This document shows, in pieces, positions 44,497 through 52,218 of a stretch of 64,000 nucleotides of DNA. Every line of letters starts with the position of its first letter. Within the stretch, counting starts at the first letter, position 1. Under the pieces are notes generated by a model. It searched no databases. It had not been told where the DNA came from and saw only the letters and a program-made list of their open reading frames with translations. This DNA comes from Mucilaginibacter sp. (GTDB taxonomy: Bacteria > Bacteroidota > Bacteroidia > Sphingobacteriales > Sphingobacteriaceae). The translations under genes were made by a program, and so were the position numbers. The stretch lies in the NCBI RefSeq assembly GCF_028288185.1, contig NZ_JAQBOF010000036.1, forward strand, positions 93,793 through 157,792. Reading direction: 5' to 3'.

Positions 44497-45723
44497 TTAT
44501 TCTTCTGTAAAATCCAGCTCTTTGCCATAGGTCTCATCCAGAAACCAAGCCGCGGTAATACCAATGGCGAATATGATCAGCCCTGTTACCCAGCCGCCTT
44601 TAATATAACTGTTAAAAAATCCACGGGTAAATTTAAATAGCAGTATCATCAAGGGTAATGTACCCCGCACCATGTTAGGTATGCTTATACCTGCCGAAGC
44701 GCGTAGGTTGGTGCCAAACTGCTCAACACTGCTGGTTATATAAACCACATTTAAGCCGGCGCCATAACCCAGCCCCACACATATAAAATAGAACCACGCC
44801 GGGCTGCTGCCGCTTTGCAAAAAGTAAAGCACCGTAAATATTATAGCTATACTGTAAAATATAAACAGTGTTTTTTTGCGGCTTTGTAGTCTCTGGCTAA
44901 GCCAGCCCACGCTAAAATCGCCTGCGGCTATAGCCATGTACAAGTACATAATTGCAGTGCCTGGCTCAACGCCGCTTATGCCCATGGCTTTGCTAAATTG
45001 GTCGGAGAAGGTAATTAATATGCCAATAATATACCAAACCGGTAAACCTATCAATATGCATTGCATATACTTTGCAAAGCGCTTCCAGTTATTAAAAAAC
45101 ATCAGGAAATTACCTTTGCTTAACGTGGTTGATTCCTGTACATTTTTAAATATGCCGCTTTCCTGCACCTGAATCCGCATTAATAATAATATCAGGCCAA
45201 GTACGCCGCCAATATAGTAGCAAACGCGCCAATCAACCATCTTACTAATTAACGATGCAGCCACCACGCCGAACAAACCAAAGCCTGCAATAAGACCCGC
45301 TGCCATGCTGCGTTTTTCTTTAGGGAGTAGTTCGCTTACCAATGTTATACCGGCACCAAGTTCGCCGGCGAGGCCTATACCAGCTATAAATCGTAAAATT
45401 ATGTACTGATTTAAAGTAGCGACCATACCGTTTGCAAGGTTGGCTATGGAGTATAGTAGTATAGAACCAAACAAGACTTTTAGCCGCCCTTTCTTATCAC
45501 CCAGCACACCAAAAATAATTCCGCCTATTACCATGCCTATCATTTGGACGCTGATAAGCAGTTCGCCTTTAGAAAGGATATCAGCCGGATTTAAACCAAG
45601 CGATGCCAGGCTGGGTTTGCGTATAATGGCAAACAATAATAGATCATAAGTATCAACAAAAAAACCAAGCGCGCTAACAATTACGGCAAGCTGGAAGATG
45701 CTGGTTGATTGCTTTACAGTCAT
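44497..45723 (-). CDS. MFS transporter, sugar or organic acid:proton symporter type
   Basis: A 408-residue permease with twelve membrane segments. The conserved MFS loop is GVLGDKKGRLKVLFGS (about 72-87), and FIAGIGLAGELGAGITLVSELLPKEKRS (about 112-139) resembles the metabolite:H+ symporter and sugar porter groups. The substrate cannot be named from the sequence. It is convergent with the lipocalin-like gene and co-directional with purN, with no evident functional link. Confidence 0.85.
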   Translation of the reverse strand: MTVKQSTSIFQLAVIVSALGFFVDTYDLLLFAIIRKPSLASLGLNPADILSKGELLISVQMIGMVIGGIIFGVLGDKKGRLKVLFGSILLYSIANLANGMVATLNQYIILRFIAGIGLAGELGAGITLVSELLPKEKRSMAAGLIAGFGLFGVVAASLISKMVDWRVCYYIGGVLGLILLLMRIQVQESGIFKNVQESTTLSKGNFLMFFNNWKRFAKYMQCILIGLPVWYIIGILITFSDQFSKAMGISGVEPGTAIMYLYMAIAAGDFSVGWLSQRLQSRKKTLFIFYSIAIIFTVLYFLQSGSSPAWFYFICVGLGYGAGLNVVYITSSVEQFGTNLRASAGISIPNMVRGTLPLMILLFKFTRGFFNSYIKGGWVTGLIIFAIGITAAWFLDETYGKELDFTEE

Positions 45724-45812
45724 GGGATAAAGATTAGTTTTAGTTTATTGTGATTATTGGTGCGCTAAAAATACACCTAATCTTCAATCTCCAAACTTTA
45801 ATCTTTAAAAAA

Positions 45813-46391
45813 TCAGCTTTTCATTTTTTTGAGGAGATTCTCAATCACCTTCGGGAAGTGTAGGTGCTCCAATTGTTGGCCTTTAAACTTTATCATTTCC
45901 AGGTTATCGCCGGGCTCAATTTTAAATTTAGACTGGTGGATGATCTCGCCTTCATCAAATTGCGCGTTAACAAAATGGATGGTAATACCCGACTCTTCTT
46001 CGCCGGCATCTAAAATAGCTTGATGTACATTGTCGCCATACATGCCTTTACCGCCATATTTAGGTAATAAGGCAGGGTGTAGATTAATGATCTTGTTAGG
46101 AAAAGCCGCCAATAAGGTTGGCGGTACCAGCCATAAAAATCCGGCAAGTACAATCAAGTCAACCTGTAAGGTTTTAAGCATTCGGATGATGTCATCCGTT
46201 TCGTAAAACTCATGGCGGGTAAAAATATGCGATGGTATTTCAAAATTATCAGCACGTTGTAGTACATACGCCTGCGCATTGTTAGTTAATATCAATACAA
46301 CTTCGGCTTCTGCGCTGCGTTTAAAATGCTCCATTATTTTTTGAGCATTTGATCCTGATCCTGAAGCAAAAATGGCTATACGTTTTTTCAA
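45813..46391 (-). CDS. purN: Phosphoribosylglycinamide formyltransferase
   Basis: Adds the formyl group from 10-formyl-THF to GAR in purine synthesis. The 192 residues carry ASGSGSNAQKIMEHF at 9-23, LAGFLWLVPPTLL near 82-94, the catalytic INLHPALLPKYGGKGMYG with the Asn-His pair, and SGITIHFVNAQFDEGEII. A TATATTTG box lies 28 bp upstream. Confidence 0.96.
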   Translation of the reverse strand: MKKRIAIFASGSGSNAQKIMEHFKRSAEAEVVLILTNNAQAYVLQRADNFEIPSHIFTRHEFYETDDIIRMLKTLQVDLIVLAGFLWLVPPTLLAAFPNKIINLHPALLPKYGGKGMYGDNVHQAILDAGEEESGITIHFVNAQFDEGEIIHQSKFKIEPGDNLEMIKFKGQQLEHLHFPKVIENLLKKMKS

Positions 46392-46418
46392 AATGGCAAA
46401 TAAATATTAGTAATGACC

Positions 46419-46426
46419 CAAATATA
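46419..46426 (-). promoter_or_regulatory. -7 box of purN
   Basis: The minus strand reads TATATTTG, 28 bp upstream of the purN start codon. Confidence 0.6.
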
Positions 46427-46447
46427 ATGGTTTAAGATTTTTAATCA

Positions 46448-46951
46448 CTATTTGGAGGCAGCTTTTTGCCTAACAAAACCATAGCGTATAACTTTGCGCT
46501 TAGTTGTGGTGTTATAGTTTTGTATATCGCCGGTTAATAACACCAGCGAGTATTGGCCGGCATTATCAATTTTGGCATTAGTAAACGGTCTTGATTTGCC
46601 TGCCGCAGTAGTGTCCTGACATACAATATCTGAGTTTAAAAACAATTTGTTTGCTGTTATTGTCCAGTGGCCACTAGCTGTTGGTTGGTGTTTGCAATTA
46701 AAGTTGGTATAGGTACAGGTTTTATCCATATTAAATGTAAATACCTGCGTGGTATCGCATAGCGTGTTTAGGTCGGTTTCCAGTTTTGTGGTATCACCAA
46801 CAGAATAAGTAACCTTAACCGATGATAGTTGCCAGGCACCGGCGCTTAATATAGTTTCTATATTGTTGATATTATCCTTTTTGCAGGAATTGCTTAACAG
46901 GTTTATCAATATTAACCCCGATATAATTAGTAGTGGTAGTTTGTTTTTCAT
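46448..46951 (-). CDS. Lipocalin-like small lipoprotein
   Basis: A 167-residue lipoprotein with lipobox SNSC (Cys 23) and KKDN after it. It contains GAWQLSSVKVTYSVGDTT and HWTITANKLFLNSD, a lipocalin-like beta pattern. Two internal cysteine pairs may form disulfides. It shares the N-terminal style of the gene at 44059 but is not an obvious close paralogue. A TATTTTTG box lies just upstream (46966-46973). Confidence 0.72.
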   Translation of the reverse strand: MKNKLPLLIISGLILINLLSNSCKKDNINNIETILSAGAWQLSSVKVTYSVGDTTKLETDLNTLCDTTQVFTFNMDKTCTYTNFNCKHQPTASGHWTITANKLFLNSDIVCQDTTAAGKSRPFTNAKIDNAGQYSLVLLTGDIQNYNTTTKRKVIRYGFVRQKAASK

Positions 46952-47058
46952 TTAGTTTGATAGCACAAAAATAAAAATTAACGGCTATTGATGAGTAACC
47001 CAAGGCAATAATAACTGTTTTAAATCACTATTATTTTATCGCTGAGTTTTTAAGCCCC

Positions 47059-47066
47059 TATATTTG
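47059..47066 (+). promoter_or_regulatory. -7 box directly before dlgD start
   Basis: TATATTTG ends only 4 bp before the dlgD ATG, so the predicted transcription start coincides with the start codon. Confidence 0.5.
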
Positions 47067-47070
47067 CCCT

Positions 47071-48060
47071 ATGCGGATACCTTTTGAACAACTTAAAGCC
47101 GAATTTAACCGGGTACTTATCAGTCTTGATTTTCCAATTGATAAGGCAGATATATGCTCACATGTCTTCGCTGAAAACAGCCGTGATGGGGTTTACACGC
47201 ACGGGCTAAACCGTTTCCCTACGTTTGTGCGCTATATAAAACAAGGGGTTATCAAAGCCCAAAACGAGCCAACTCTTGTAAACGCTTTTGGCGCTATAGA
47301 GCAATGGGATGGTAACCTGGGCGCAGGTATAATTAACGCGCGCTTTTGTATGGATAGAGCTATAAGCCTGGCAGCAGCAAACGGTATTGGTTGCGTTGCC
47401 ATAAAAAATACCAACCACTGGATGCGGGGCGGCACCTACGGCTGGCAAGCTGCCGAGGCCGGTTATATAGGTATTAACTTTACCAATACGGTAGCTAATG
47501 TAGCGCCATGGGGAGGTACCACGCCAACGCTGGGTAATAATCCTTTGGTGATTTCTGTCCCACGTAAAGCGGGGCATGTGGTACTGGATATGGCTATATC
47601 GCAATACTCGTTTGGTAAAATGCTGCAGTATGAAAGTTACAGCGAGCAATTACCCGTACCCGGCGGCTACGATAAAGACGGAAACCTAAGCACCGACCCA
47701 ACAGCCATCATGGCATCAAAAAGAGTACTACCCATAGGTTTTTGGAAAGGATCGGGATTAACCTTGGTGCTTGATCTGCTGGCAACTGTTTTAAGCCAGG
47801 GGCGATCTACCAAACAAATAAGTGATCAAAGTACAGAGTCGGGTGTGTCGCAAGTGTTTATTGCTATAAAACCACAAGATAGCCAACAAACCGATGACCT
47901 GATAGAAGAGATATTAAACTTTGCCAAAAGCAGTGAACGGGTTGATGCTAATAAGCCAATAAGCTATCCCGGCGAGAATACTTTAAAGACCAGGAATAAG
48001 AATATAAGTGAAGGCGTATTGGTTGATGAGAAGATTTGGGAAGAGGTTAAAGCGTTATAA
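47071..48060 (+). CDS. dlgD: 2,3-diketo-L-gulonate reductase-like dehydrogenase
   Basis: A 329-residue NAD(P)-dependent oxidoreductase of the malate/L-lactate dehydrogenase 2 superfamily. It matches the YiaK/DlgD subgroup along its length: RIPFEQLKAEFNRVLIS, GVYTHGLNRFPTFVRYI, NTNHWMRGGTYGWQAAEAGYIGI, and LPIGFWKGSGLTLVLDLLAT. E. coli YiaK reduces 2,3-diketo-L-gulonate. No other gulonate genes are adjacent, so the in vivo substrate is uncertain. The start is fixed by alignment with the family. A C-rich double-hairpin element follows the stop immediately. Confidence 0.88.
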   Translation: MRIPFEQLKAEFNRVLISLDFPIDKADICSHVFAENSRDGVYTHGLNRFPTFVRYIKQGVIKAQNEPTLVNAFGAIEQWDGNLGAGIINARFCMDRAISLAAANGIGCVAIKNTNHWMRGGTYGWQAAEAGYIGINFTNTVANVAPWGGTTPTLGNNPLVISVPRKAGHVVLDMAISQYSFGKMLQYESYSEQLPVPGGYDKDGNLSTDPTAIMASKRVLPIGFWKGSGLTLVLDLLATVLSQGRSTKQISDQSTESGVSQVFIAIKPQDSQQTDDLIEEILNFAKSSERVDANKPISYPGENTLKTRNKNISEGVLVDEKIWEEVKAL

Positions 48061-48150
48061 GCCCCTCCCAACCCTCCCCGGAAGGGAGGGCTTTAAAATG
48101 TACCACGCCCAAAAAAGTCTCCCCTGCCGGGGGAGATTTAGAGGGGGCTT
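48060..48150. terminator. Full C-rich element, bidirectional terminator
   Basis: Begins AGCCCCTCCC at the dlgD stop and ends GAGGGGGCTTAC at the stop of the convergent rluA-type gene. It holds two inner hairpins, CCCTCCCCGGAAGGGAGGG and TCTCCCCTGCCGGGGGAGA, followed by T-rich or preceded by A-rich runs on the proper sides. The same architecture is seen at 63645-63718. Confidence 0.8.
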
Positions 48151-48868
48151 ACATCATCCCCTCAAACTTCTCCCAAAAGCCATCTTTGGGTACGGGGGCA
48201 ATAATTAATATAGGTTCTTTTTTTATAGGATGGATAAATTGTAATCTACGAGCGTGTAAACAAATACTTTTGCGCAGGCTGCCACGCGGGTATCCGTATT
48301 TATTATCGCCAACAATAGGGCAGCCCAAGGTTGATAATTGCACACGTATCTGGTGCGGCCGGCCAGTTATGGGGTCGACCTCTATTAAATAGTAACCATC
48401 CAATTCGCCAACCAGTTTATAATTTAACTCCGATCGCTGGCTACCTGTTACCTCGCGGTCATGTGCTTTGGTAACGTTTTTTTGTGGATTTTTTATGAGG
48501 TAGTGCACTAAAGTGCCAGCTATCGGGTTGGGGCGTTTGCGCACTACCGCATAATAGGTTTTATGCATTTCGCGGGCCTTAAACATCTTGTTTATTCGCT
48601 CTAAAGCCTTACTGGTTTTGGCAAATAATATAACGCCGCTAACGGGACGGTCCAGTCTATGTACCACTCCTAAAAAAGCGCCATTAGGCTTGTCATATTT
48701 TTTGGCGATGTATTTCTTAACCTTTTCATCCAAACTCTCATCGCCCGTATCATCAACCTGTACAATATCACCCGCGCGTTTATTTACTGCAATGAGGTGA
48801 TTATCCTCATAAAGAATATCGTTATCGGTAATATCGTAGCTGGTATAATTAAACTCGGGTCGGGCCAT
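48149..48868 (-). CDS. RluA-family pseudouridine synthase
   Basis: Converts uridine to pseudouridine in rRNA or tRNA. The 239 residues contain VVHRLDRPVSGVILFAK with the catalytic Asp near 86, YYLIEVDPITGRPHQIRVQLS, and LHARRLQFIHP. There is no S4 domain, so it is of the RluA/TruC type rather than RluD; the target site is not known. ATG 48868 is chosen because the nine extra residues from ATG 48895 derive from an inverted repeat. Confidence 0.9.
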   Translation of the reverse strand: MARPEFNYTSYDITDNDILYEDNHLIAVNKRAGDIVQVDDTGDESLDEKVKKYIAKKYDKPNGAFLGVVHRLDRPVSGVILFAKTSKALERINKMFKAREMHKTYYAVVRKRPNPIAGTLVHYLIKNPQKNVTKAHDREVTGSQRSELNYKLVGELDGYYLIEVDPITGRPHQIRVQLSTLGCPIVGDNKYGYPRGSLRKSICLHARRLQFIHPIKKEPILIIAPVPKDGFWEKFEGMM

Positions 48869-48875
48869 TCTTGTA

Positions 48876-48948
48876 GTCGATAGTCTATGGTCCATAGTCC
48901 ATAGTAAATTTATTTAATTGCCATGGTCCATTGACTATCGACCATGGA
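48876..48948. repeat. Inverted repeat GTCGATAGTC..ATGG between panB and the rluA-type gene
   Basis: GTCGATAGTCTATGGTCCAT and, inverted, ATGGTCCATTGACTATCGAC match with few differences across about 22 bp around an AT-rich loop. The repeat overlaps a spurious upstream ATG of the rluA-type gene. Confidence 0.75.
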
Positions 48949-48954
48949 CTAAAA

Positions 48955-49770
48955 TTAATATTGCTCCTTCTCGTTCGGGAACTCTTTAGCTTTTACATCA
49001 CTAACATAATTCTTAATCGCGCCGTTCATTACTTCGGCAAGGTTGGCGTATTGGCGTAAAAAGCGTGGTTTAAAACCTTTGTTAATACCCAGCATATCAT
49101 GTATCACCAAAACCTGCCCATCGCAGTGCTGGCCTGCGCCAATGCCTATGGTTGGGATAACCAAACTTTCAGAAACTTCTTTAGCTAATTGCGCCGGGAT
49201 CTTCTCTAGCACAATGCCAAAGCAACCCAGCTCCTGTAGTTTTAGAGCATCCTCTCTTAACTTTTGCGCTTCCACTTCTTCTTTAGCACGTACAGTGTAG
49301 GTGCCAAATTTGTAGATAGATTGCGGTGTTAAACCCAAATGCCCCATAACAGGTATACCTGCAGTTAAGATCCGGCTTACCGATTCTGCAATTTCAACAC
49401 CACCTTCGATCTTCACCGCGTGTGCGCCCGATTCCTTCATGATGCGGATAGCAGATGCCAATGCCTCTTTACTATTACCCTGGTAAGTACCAAACGGCAA
49501 GTCTACAACTATCAGCGCGCGTTTAGCGGCGCGTACCACTGCCGAGGCATGGTATATCATTTGGTCCAAAGTAATAGGCAATGTGGTTTCATGACCAGCC
49601 ATTACGTTCGATGCCGAATCGCCTACCAATATAATGTCCATCCCTGCAGCATCTACAATGGTCGCCATCGAGTAATCATAAGCGGTAAGCATAGCGATCT
49701 TCTCGCCATGGTTCTTCATCTCCTGCAGGGTATGCGTGGTAATTCTTTTAACTTCTTTATGAACAGACAT
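48955..49770 (-). CDS. panB: 3-methyl-2-oxobutanoate hydroxymethyltransferase
   Basis: First step of pantothenate synthesis, making ketopantoate from 2-oxoisovalerate and methylene-THF. The 271 residues carry ITTHTLQEMKNHGEKIAMLTAYDYSMA, DIILVGDSASNVMAGHETT, AVKIEGGVE, PVMGHLGLTPQS and TIGIGAGQHCDGQVLV. A TTG at 49794 is in frame but overlaps the -7 box, so ATG 49770 is taken as the start, giving a leader of about 15 nt. Confidence 0.95.
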   Translation of the reverse strand: MSVHKEVKRITTHTLQEMKNHGEKIAMLTAYDYSMATIVDAAGMDIILVGDSASNVMAGHETTLPITLDQMIYHASAVVRAAKRALIVVDLPFGTYQGNSKEALASAIRIMKESGAHAVKIEGGVEIAESVSRILTAGIPVMGHLGLTPQSIYKFGTYTVRAKEEVEAQKLREDALKLQELGCFGIVLEKIPAQLAKEVSESLVIPTIGIGAGQHCDGQVLVIHDMLGINKGFKPRFLRQYANLAEVMNGAIKNYVSDVKAKEFPNEKEQY

Positions 49771-49791
49771 GCTGATGTTTTTATGATTAGA

Positions 49792-49799
49792 CAAAGGTA
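49792..49799 (-). promoter_or_regulatory. -7 box of panB
   Basis: The minus strand reads TACCTTTG, 22 bp upstream of ATG 49770. The 30-bp TCCGAAAT repeat begins 5 bp further upstream. Confidence 0.65.
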
Positions 49800-49804
49800 T
49801 GATT

Positions 49805-49834
49805 ATTTCGGATTTCGGATGTTCGATTTCGGAT
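49805..49834 (-). repeat. 30-bp TCCGAAAT repeat upstream of panB
   Basis: On the minus strand it is identical to 9021-9050. It lies directly upstream of the panB -7 box, in the direction of panB transcription. Confidence 0.88.
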
Positions 49835-49976
49835 TGAGTATAAGCAATTATTAAAGTCTTTAATTCCTTTAATTAATGTGGTTAAATACTTCTTTATTAT
49901 ACACTTTAAAAACGTTACACAATCATAGATAAAGCAATAAATTGATCCAATCGGATTGCGCATTTTAACGTATTTG

Positions 49977-50218
49977 TTTCCGTTTAATTAATGCGTTAAC
50001 AAGTCTTTGTAAAACATGAGTTATGTGCTTTAACATTAATAAACAAACCTTGTACATTTATAGATAAAGTAGTTGATTTATGCTAAGCTAAATGGCTTAT
50101 TTCAATGTATTCATATCGTTTAGTTAATGTATTAAACAAGTCTTTGTAAAACATGAATTATATGCTTTAACATTCAATAAACAAGCCTTGTACATTTATA
50201 GATAAAGCAGTTGATTTA
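49977..50218. repeat. Direct duplication of about 105 bp upstream of carA
   Basis: Copy 1 (about 49977-50080) and copy 2 (about 50112-50218) share AACAAGTCTTTGTAAAACAT, then GCTTTAACATT, then CTTGTACATTTATAGATAAA and AGTTGATTTA with few differences, offset 137 bp. The region 49835-50617 is AT-rich. Apart from this duplication and the carA promoter I see no gene in it. Confidence 0.8.
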
Positions 50219-50472
50219 TTGTAATTGGAATGTTCATTTTAACTTAGTTATTTGGCTTAATTAATATAGATAAGTAGATCTTTATAGATCATAAAATAGA
50301 TAGGTTTAAATCTTACAAACAATACAGTAAAATGTTAATAACATATCGGAGTATTTTGATTGAGTTGGATGTTTTTAAACATAGTTTTTATTTAAAAATA
50401 AAATCAATCATTAAGTCAATTTAACGTGTTATCAAAAGCAATATTTTAATTAATTCGATCAATCAAAAAAAT

Positions 50473-50500
50473 TCGAAATCGAACATCCGAAATCCGAAAT
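50473..50500 (+). repeat. TCCGAAAT-type repeat upstream of carA
   Basis: Matches the repeats at mtgA and panB except near its 5' end. It ends 7 bp before the carA -7 box, in the direction of carA transcription. Confidence 0.85.
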
Positions 50501-50507
50501 TATTCCC

Positions 50508-50515
50508 TACTTTTG
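50508..50515 (+). promoter_or_regulatory. -7 box of carA
   Basis: TACTTTTG matches TAnnTTTG. The predicted leader is about 95 nt long. Confidence 0.6.
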
Positions 50516-50617
50516 CACCGTGAATACAGGAGTTTCTTACTTCATTTTTCCAATCCAATTTTACGGCGTATCAAACCAGACCAGCCGTTATTTTAACTAT
50601 TCAATTTATTTAAACAG

Positions 50618-51718
50618 ATGACCTATTTCACCAAATTACCGGCGATATTACTTTTAGAGGACGGAACCGTATTTTATGGCAAAGCAGCCGGAAAAATTGG
50701 TACCACGGCCGGCGAAATATGTTTCAATACCGGCATGACCGGTTACCAGGAAATTTTTACCGACCCATCTTACTTCGGGCAAATAATGGTGGCCACCAAC
50801 GCGCATATAGGCAACTATGGTATTGCCGATGCTGAGGTAGAGTCTGGCAACATCCAAATTGCCGGCCTGGTTTGTAAAAACTACAACATTGCTTACAGCC
50901 GTAAACAGGCCGATGAGTCTATACAAGATTATTTCCAGGAGCAAAACATAGTAGGCATATCAGACATTGATACCCGCCAGCTGGTGCGCCATATCCGTGA
51001 CAAAGGCGCTATGAATGCCATCATATCGTCAGAGATATTGGATTTGGAAGAACTGAAAGCTAAACTGGCAAAAGTACCTTCAATGGATGGACTGGAACTG
51101 TCATCAAAAGTATCAACTAAAGAAACCTATACTTTCGGCGATGAAAAAGCGCCTTACCGTGTTGCGGTTTTAGACTTAGGTGTAAAGAAAAACATCCTGC
51201 GCAACTTTGACGACCGCGAGGTTTATGCCAAAGTATATCCTGCCAAAACCACCTTTGCCGAAATGGAAAAGGATTTTGCGCCAACAGGTTATTTTATATC
51301 AAACGGCCCCGGCGATCCATCGGCAATGCCTTACGCGGTTGAAACTGTAAAGGATATTTTAGCTGCTGATAAACCGATGTTCGGGATCTGTTTGGGCCAC
51401 CAGTTATTGGCTTTGGCTAATGATATCCCAACCAAGAAAATGTTTAACGGTCACCGTGGCTTAAATCATCCGGTAAAAAACATCATCATTAACCATTGCG
51501 AAGTTACCTCGCAAAACCATGGTTTTGGTGTAGTACCAGAGGCGGTTAGAGCGTCCGACAAAGTAGAGATCACCCACGTTAACCTGAACGATCAATCAAT
51601 AGAAGGCATCCGTGTAAAAGATAAAAAAGCATTTTCGGTACAGTATCACCCCGAGTCATCGCCCGGCCCGCATGATAGCCGTTATTTGTTTGATGATTTT
51701 ATTAATTTGATGAAATAG
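50618..51718 (+). CDS. carA: Carbamoyl-phosphate synthase small subunit
   Basis: Glutaminase subunit that supplies ammonia to CarB for arginine and pyrimidine synthesis. The 366 residues include the N-terminal domain LLLEDGTVFYGKAAG, TGMTGYQEIFTDPSY, DTRQLVRHIRDKGAMN, and the class I amidotransferase domain with nucleophile Cys in FGICLGHQLLALA and the His/Glu pair in VQYHPESSPGPHD. carB is not adjacent. The TAG stop belongs to a C-rich terminator element. Confidence 0.97.
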   Translation: MTYFTKLPAILLLEDGTVFYGKAAGKIGTTAGEICFNTGMTGYQEIFTDPSYFGQIMVATNAHIGNYGIADAEVESGNIQIAGLVCKNYNIAYSRKQADESIQDYFQEQNIVGISDIDTRQLVRHIRDKGAMNAIISSEILDLEELKAKLAKVPSMDGLELSSKVSTKETYTFGDEKAPYRVAVLDLGVKKNILRNFDDREVYAKVYPAKTTFAEMEKDFAPTGYFISNGPGDPSAMPYAVETVKDILAADKPMFGICLGHQLLALANDIPTKKMFNGHRGLNHPVKNIIINHCEVTSQNHGFGVVPEAVRASDKVEITHVNLNDQSIEGIRVKDKKAFSVQYHPESSPGPHDSRYLFDDFINLMK

Positions 51719-51757
51719 CCCCCCTCTAAATCTCCCCCGGTAGGGGAGACTTTTTTA
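51716..51757 (+). terminator. C-rich element: carA stop codon plus terminator
   Basis: TAGCCCCCCTCTAAATC begins with the carA stop. TCTCCCC and GGGGAGA then form the stem, followed by CTTTTTTATTT. It is nearly the same as the element at 36448-36486. Confidence 0.85.
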
Positions 51758-51772
51758 TTTGTGATTTTGTAT

Positions 51773-51798
51773 AGACGCGATACTTCGCGTCTCTTTTT
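51773..51798 (+). terminator. Second hairpin after carA
   Basis: AGACGCGA (51773-51780) pairs with TCGCGTCT (51785-51792) around TACT, followed by CTTTTTG. It forms a tandem terminator with the element before it. Confidence 0.75.
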
Positions 51799-51825
51799 GT
51801 TTGCAGACAATTGCCAAAGAGGGGC

Positions 51826-51895
51826 TGTCATGCTGAGGCACTCGAAGCATGAGCGTAAAGGCCCACCCGCATGCTTCGAGTGCCTCAGCATGACA
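51826..51895. repeat. Perfect 26-bp inverted repeat of the GTCATGCTGAG family
   Basis: Arms at 51826-51851 and 51870-51895 are fully complementary; each contains GTCATGCTGAGGCACTCG. The 18-bp centre is AGCGTAAAGGCCCACCCG. It resembles dispersed GTCATGCTGA repeats common in Bacteroidota genomes. Confidence 0.85.
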
Positions 51896-52023
51896 TCCTT
51901 TTTTTGTACGTTTATCTACTCACCTCCTCCATTCACCGACAATATCCCCCATTTTACCTAATAACCCTGTGTTGATTATGGTTTTGCAAGCACATTTGTA
52001 TCATAAATCATCACAGAAAAACA

Positions 52024-52122
52024 ATGACAACACTATTAACCGTACCTGCAATGCTAATACTGGCTCAATTTATTGCTCATGCTGTTGCTGCCATTCATTT
52101 GTTGGGGCATTTAGTAAAATAA
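52024..52122 (+). CDS. Possible 32-residue membrane peptide
   Basis: ATG 52024 opens a frame reading MTTLLTVPAMLILAQFIAHA, then VAAIHLLGHLVK and stop: one hydrophobic segment with three His. There is no strong ribosome site. A 10-bp hairpin lies 22 bp after the stop. It is the only plausible frame in the 500-bp carA-ABC gap, but it is short and unconfirmed. Confidence 0.3.
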   Translation: MTTLLTVPAMLILAQFIAHAVAAIHLLGHLVK

Positions 52123-52144
52123 TAAGCATCTACCTATGTTTATT

Positions 52145-52173
52145 CGGATTACTGTAATAAAAGCAGTAATCCG
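52145..52173. repeat. 10-bp hairpin before the ABC operon
   Basis: CGGATTACTG (52145-52154) pairs perfectly with CAGTAATCCG (52164-52173). It has no T-tract. It lies 45 bp before the ABC ATPase gene and could act in the leader. Confidence 0.6.
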
Positions 52174-52218
52174 TTAAAAAACTATTGAAAATCCAATTTT
52201 CTACACCATTTTTACAGC

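Noticed and set aside
49771..49794. TTG 49794 as the start of panB
   Set aside because: It overlaps the predicted -7 box, so it would lie upstream of the transcription start; ATG 49770 fits.
51969..52157. 62-codon frame with a Cys-rich centre
   Set aside because: It overlaps the more plausible 32-codon membrane frame, has no family features, and its cysteine run comes from a GCTGTTGCTGCC-type repeat read out of frame.
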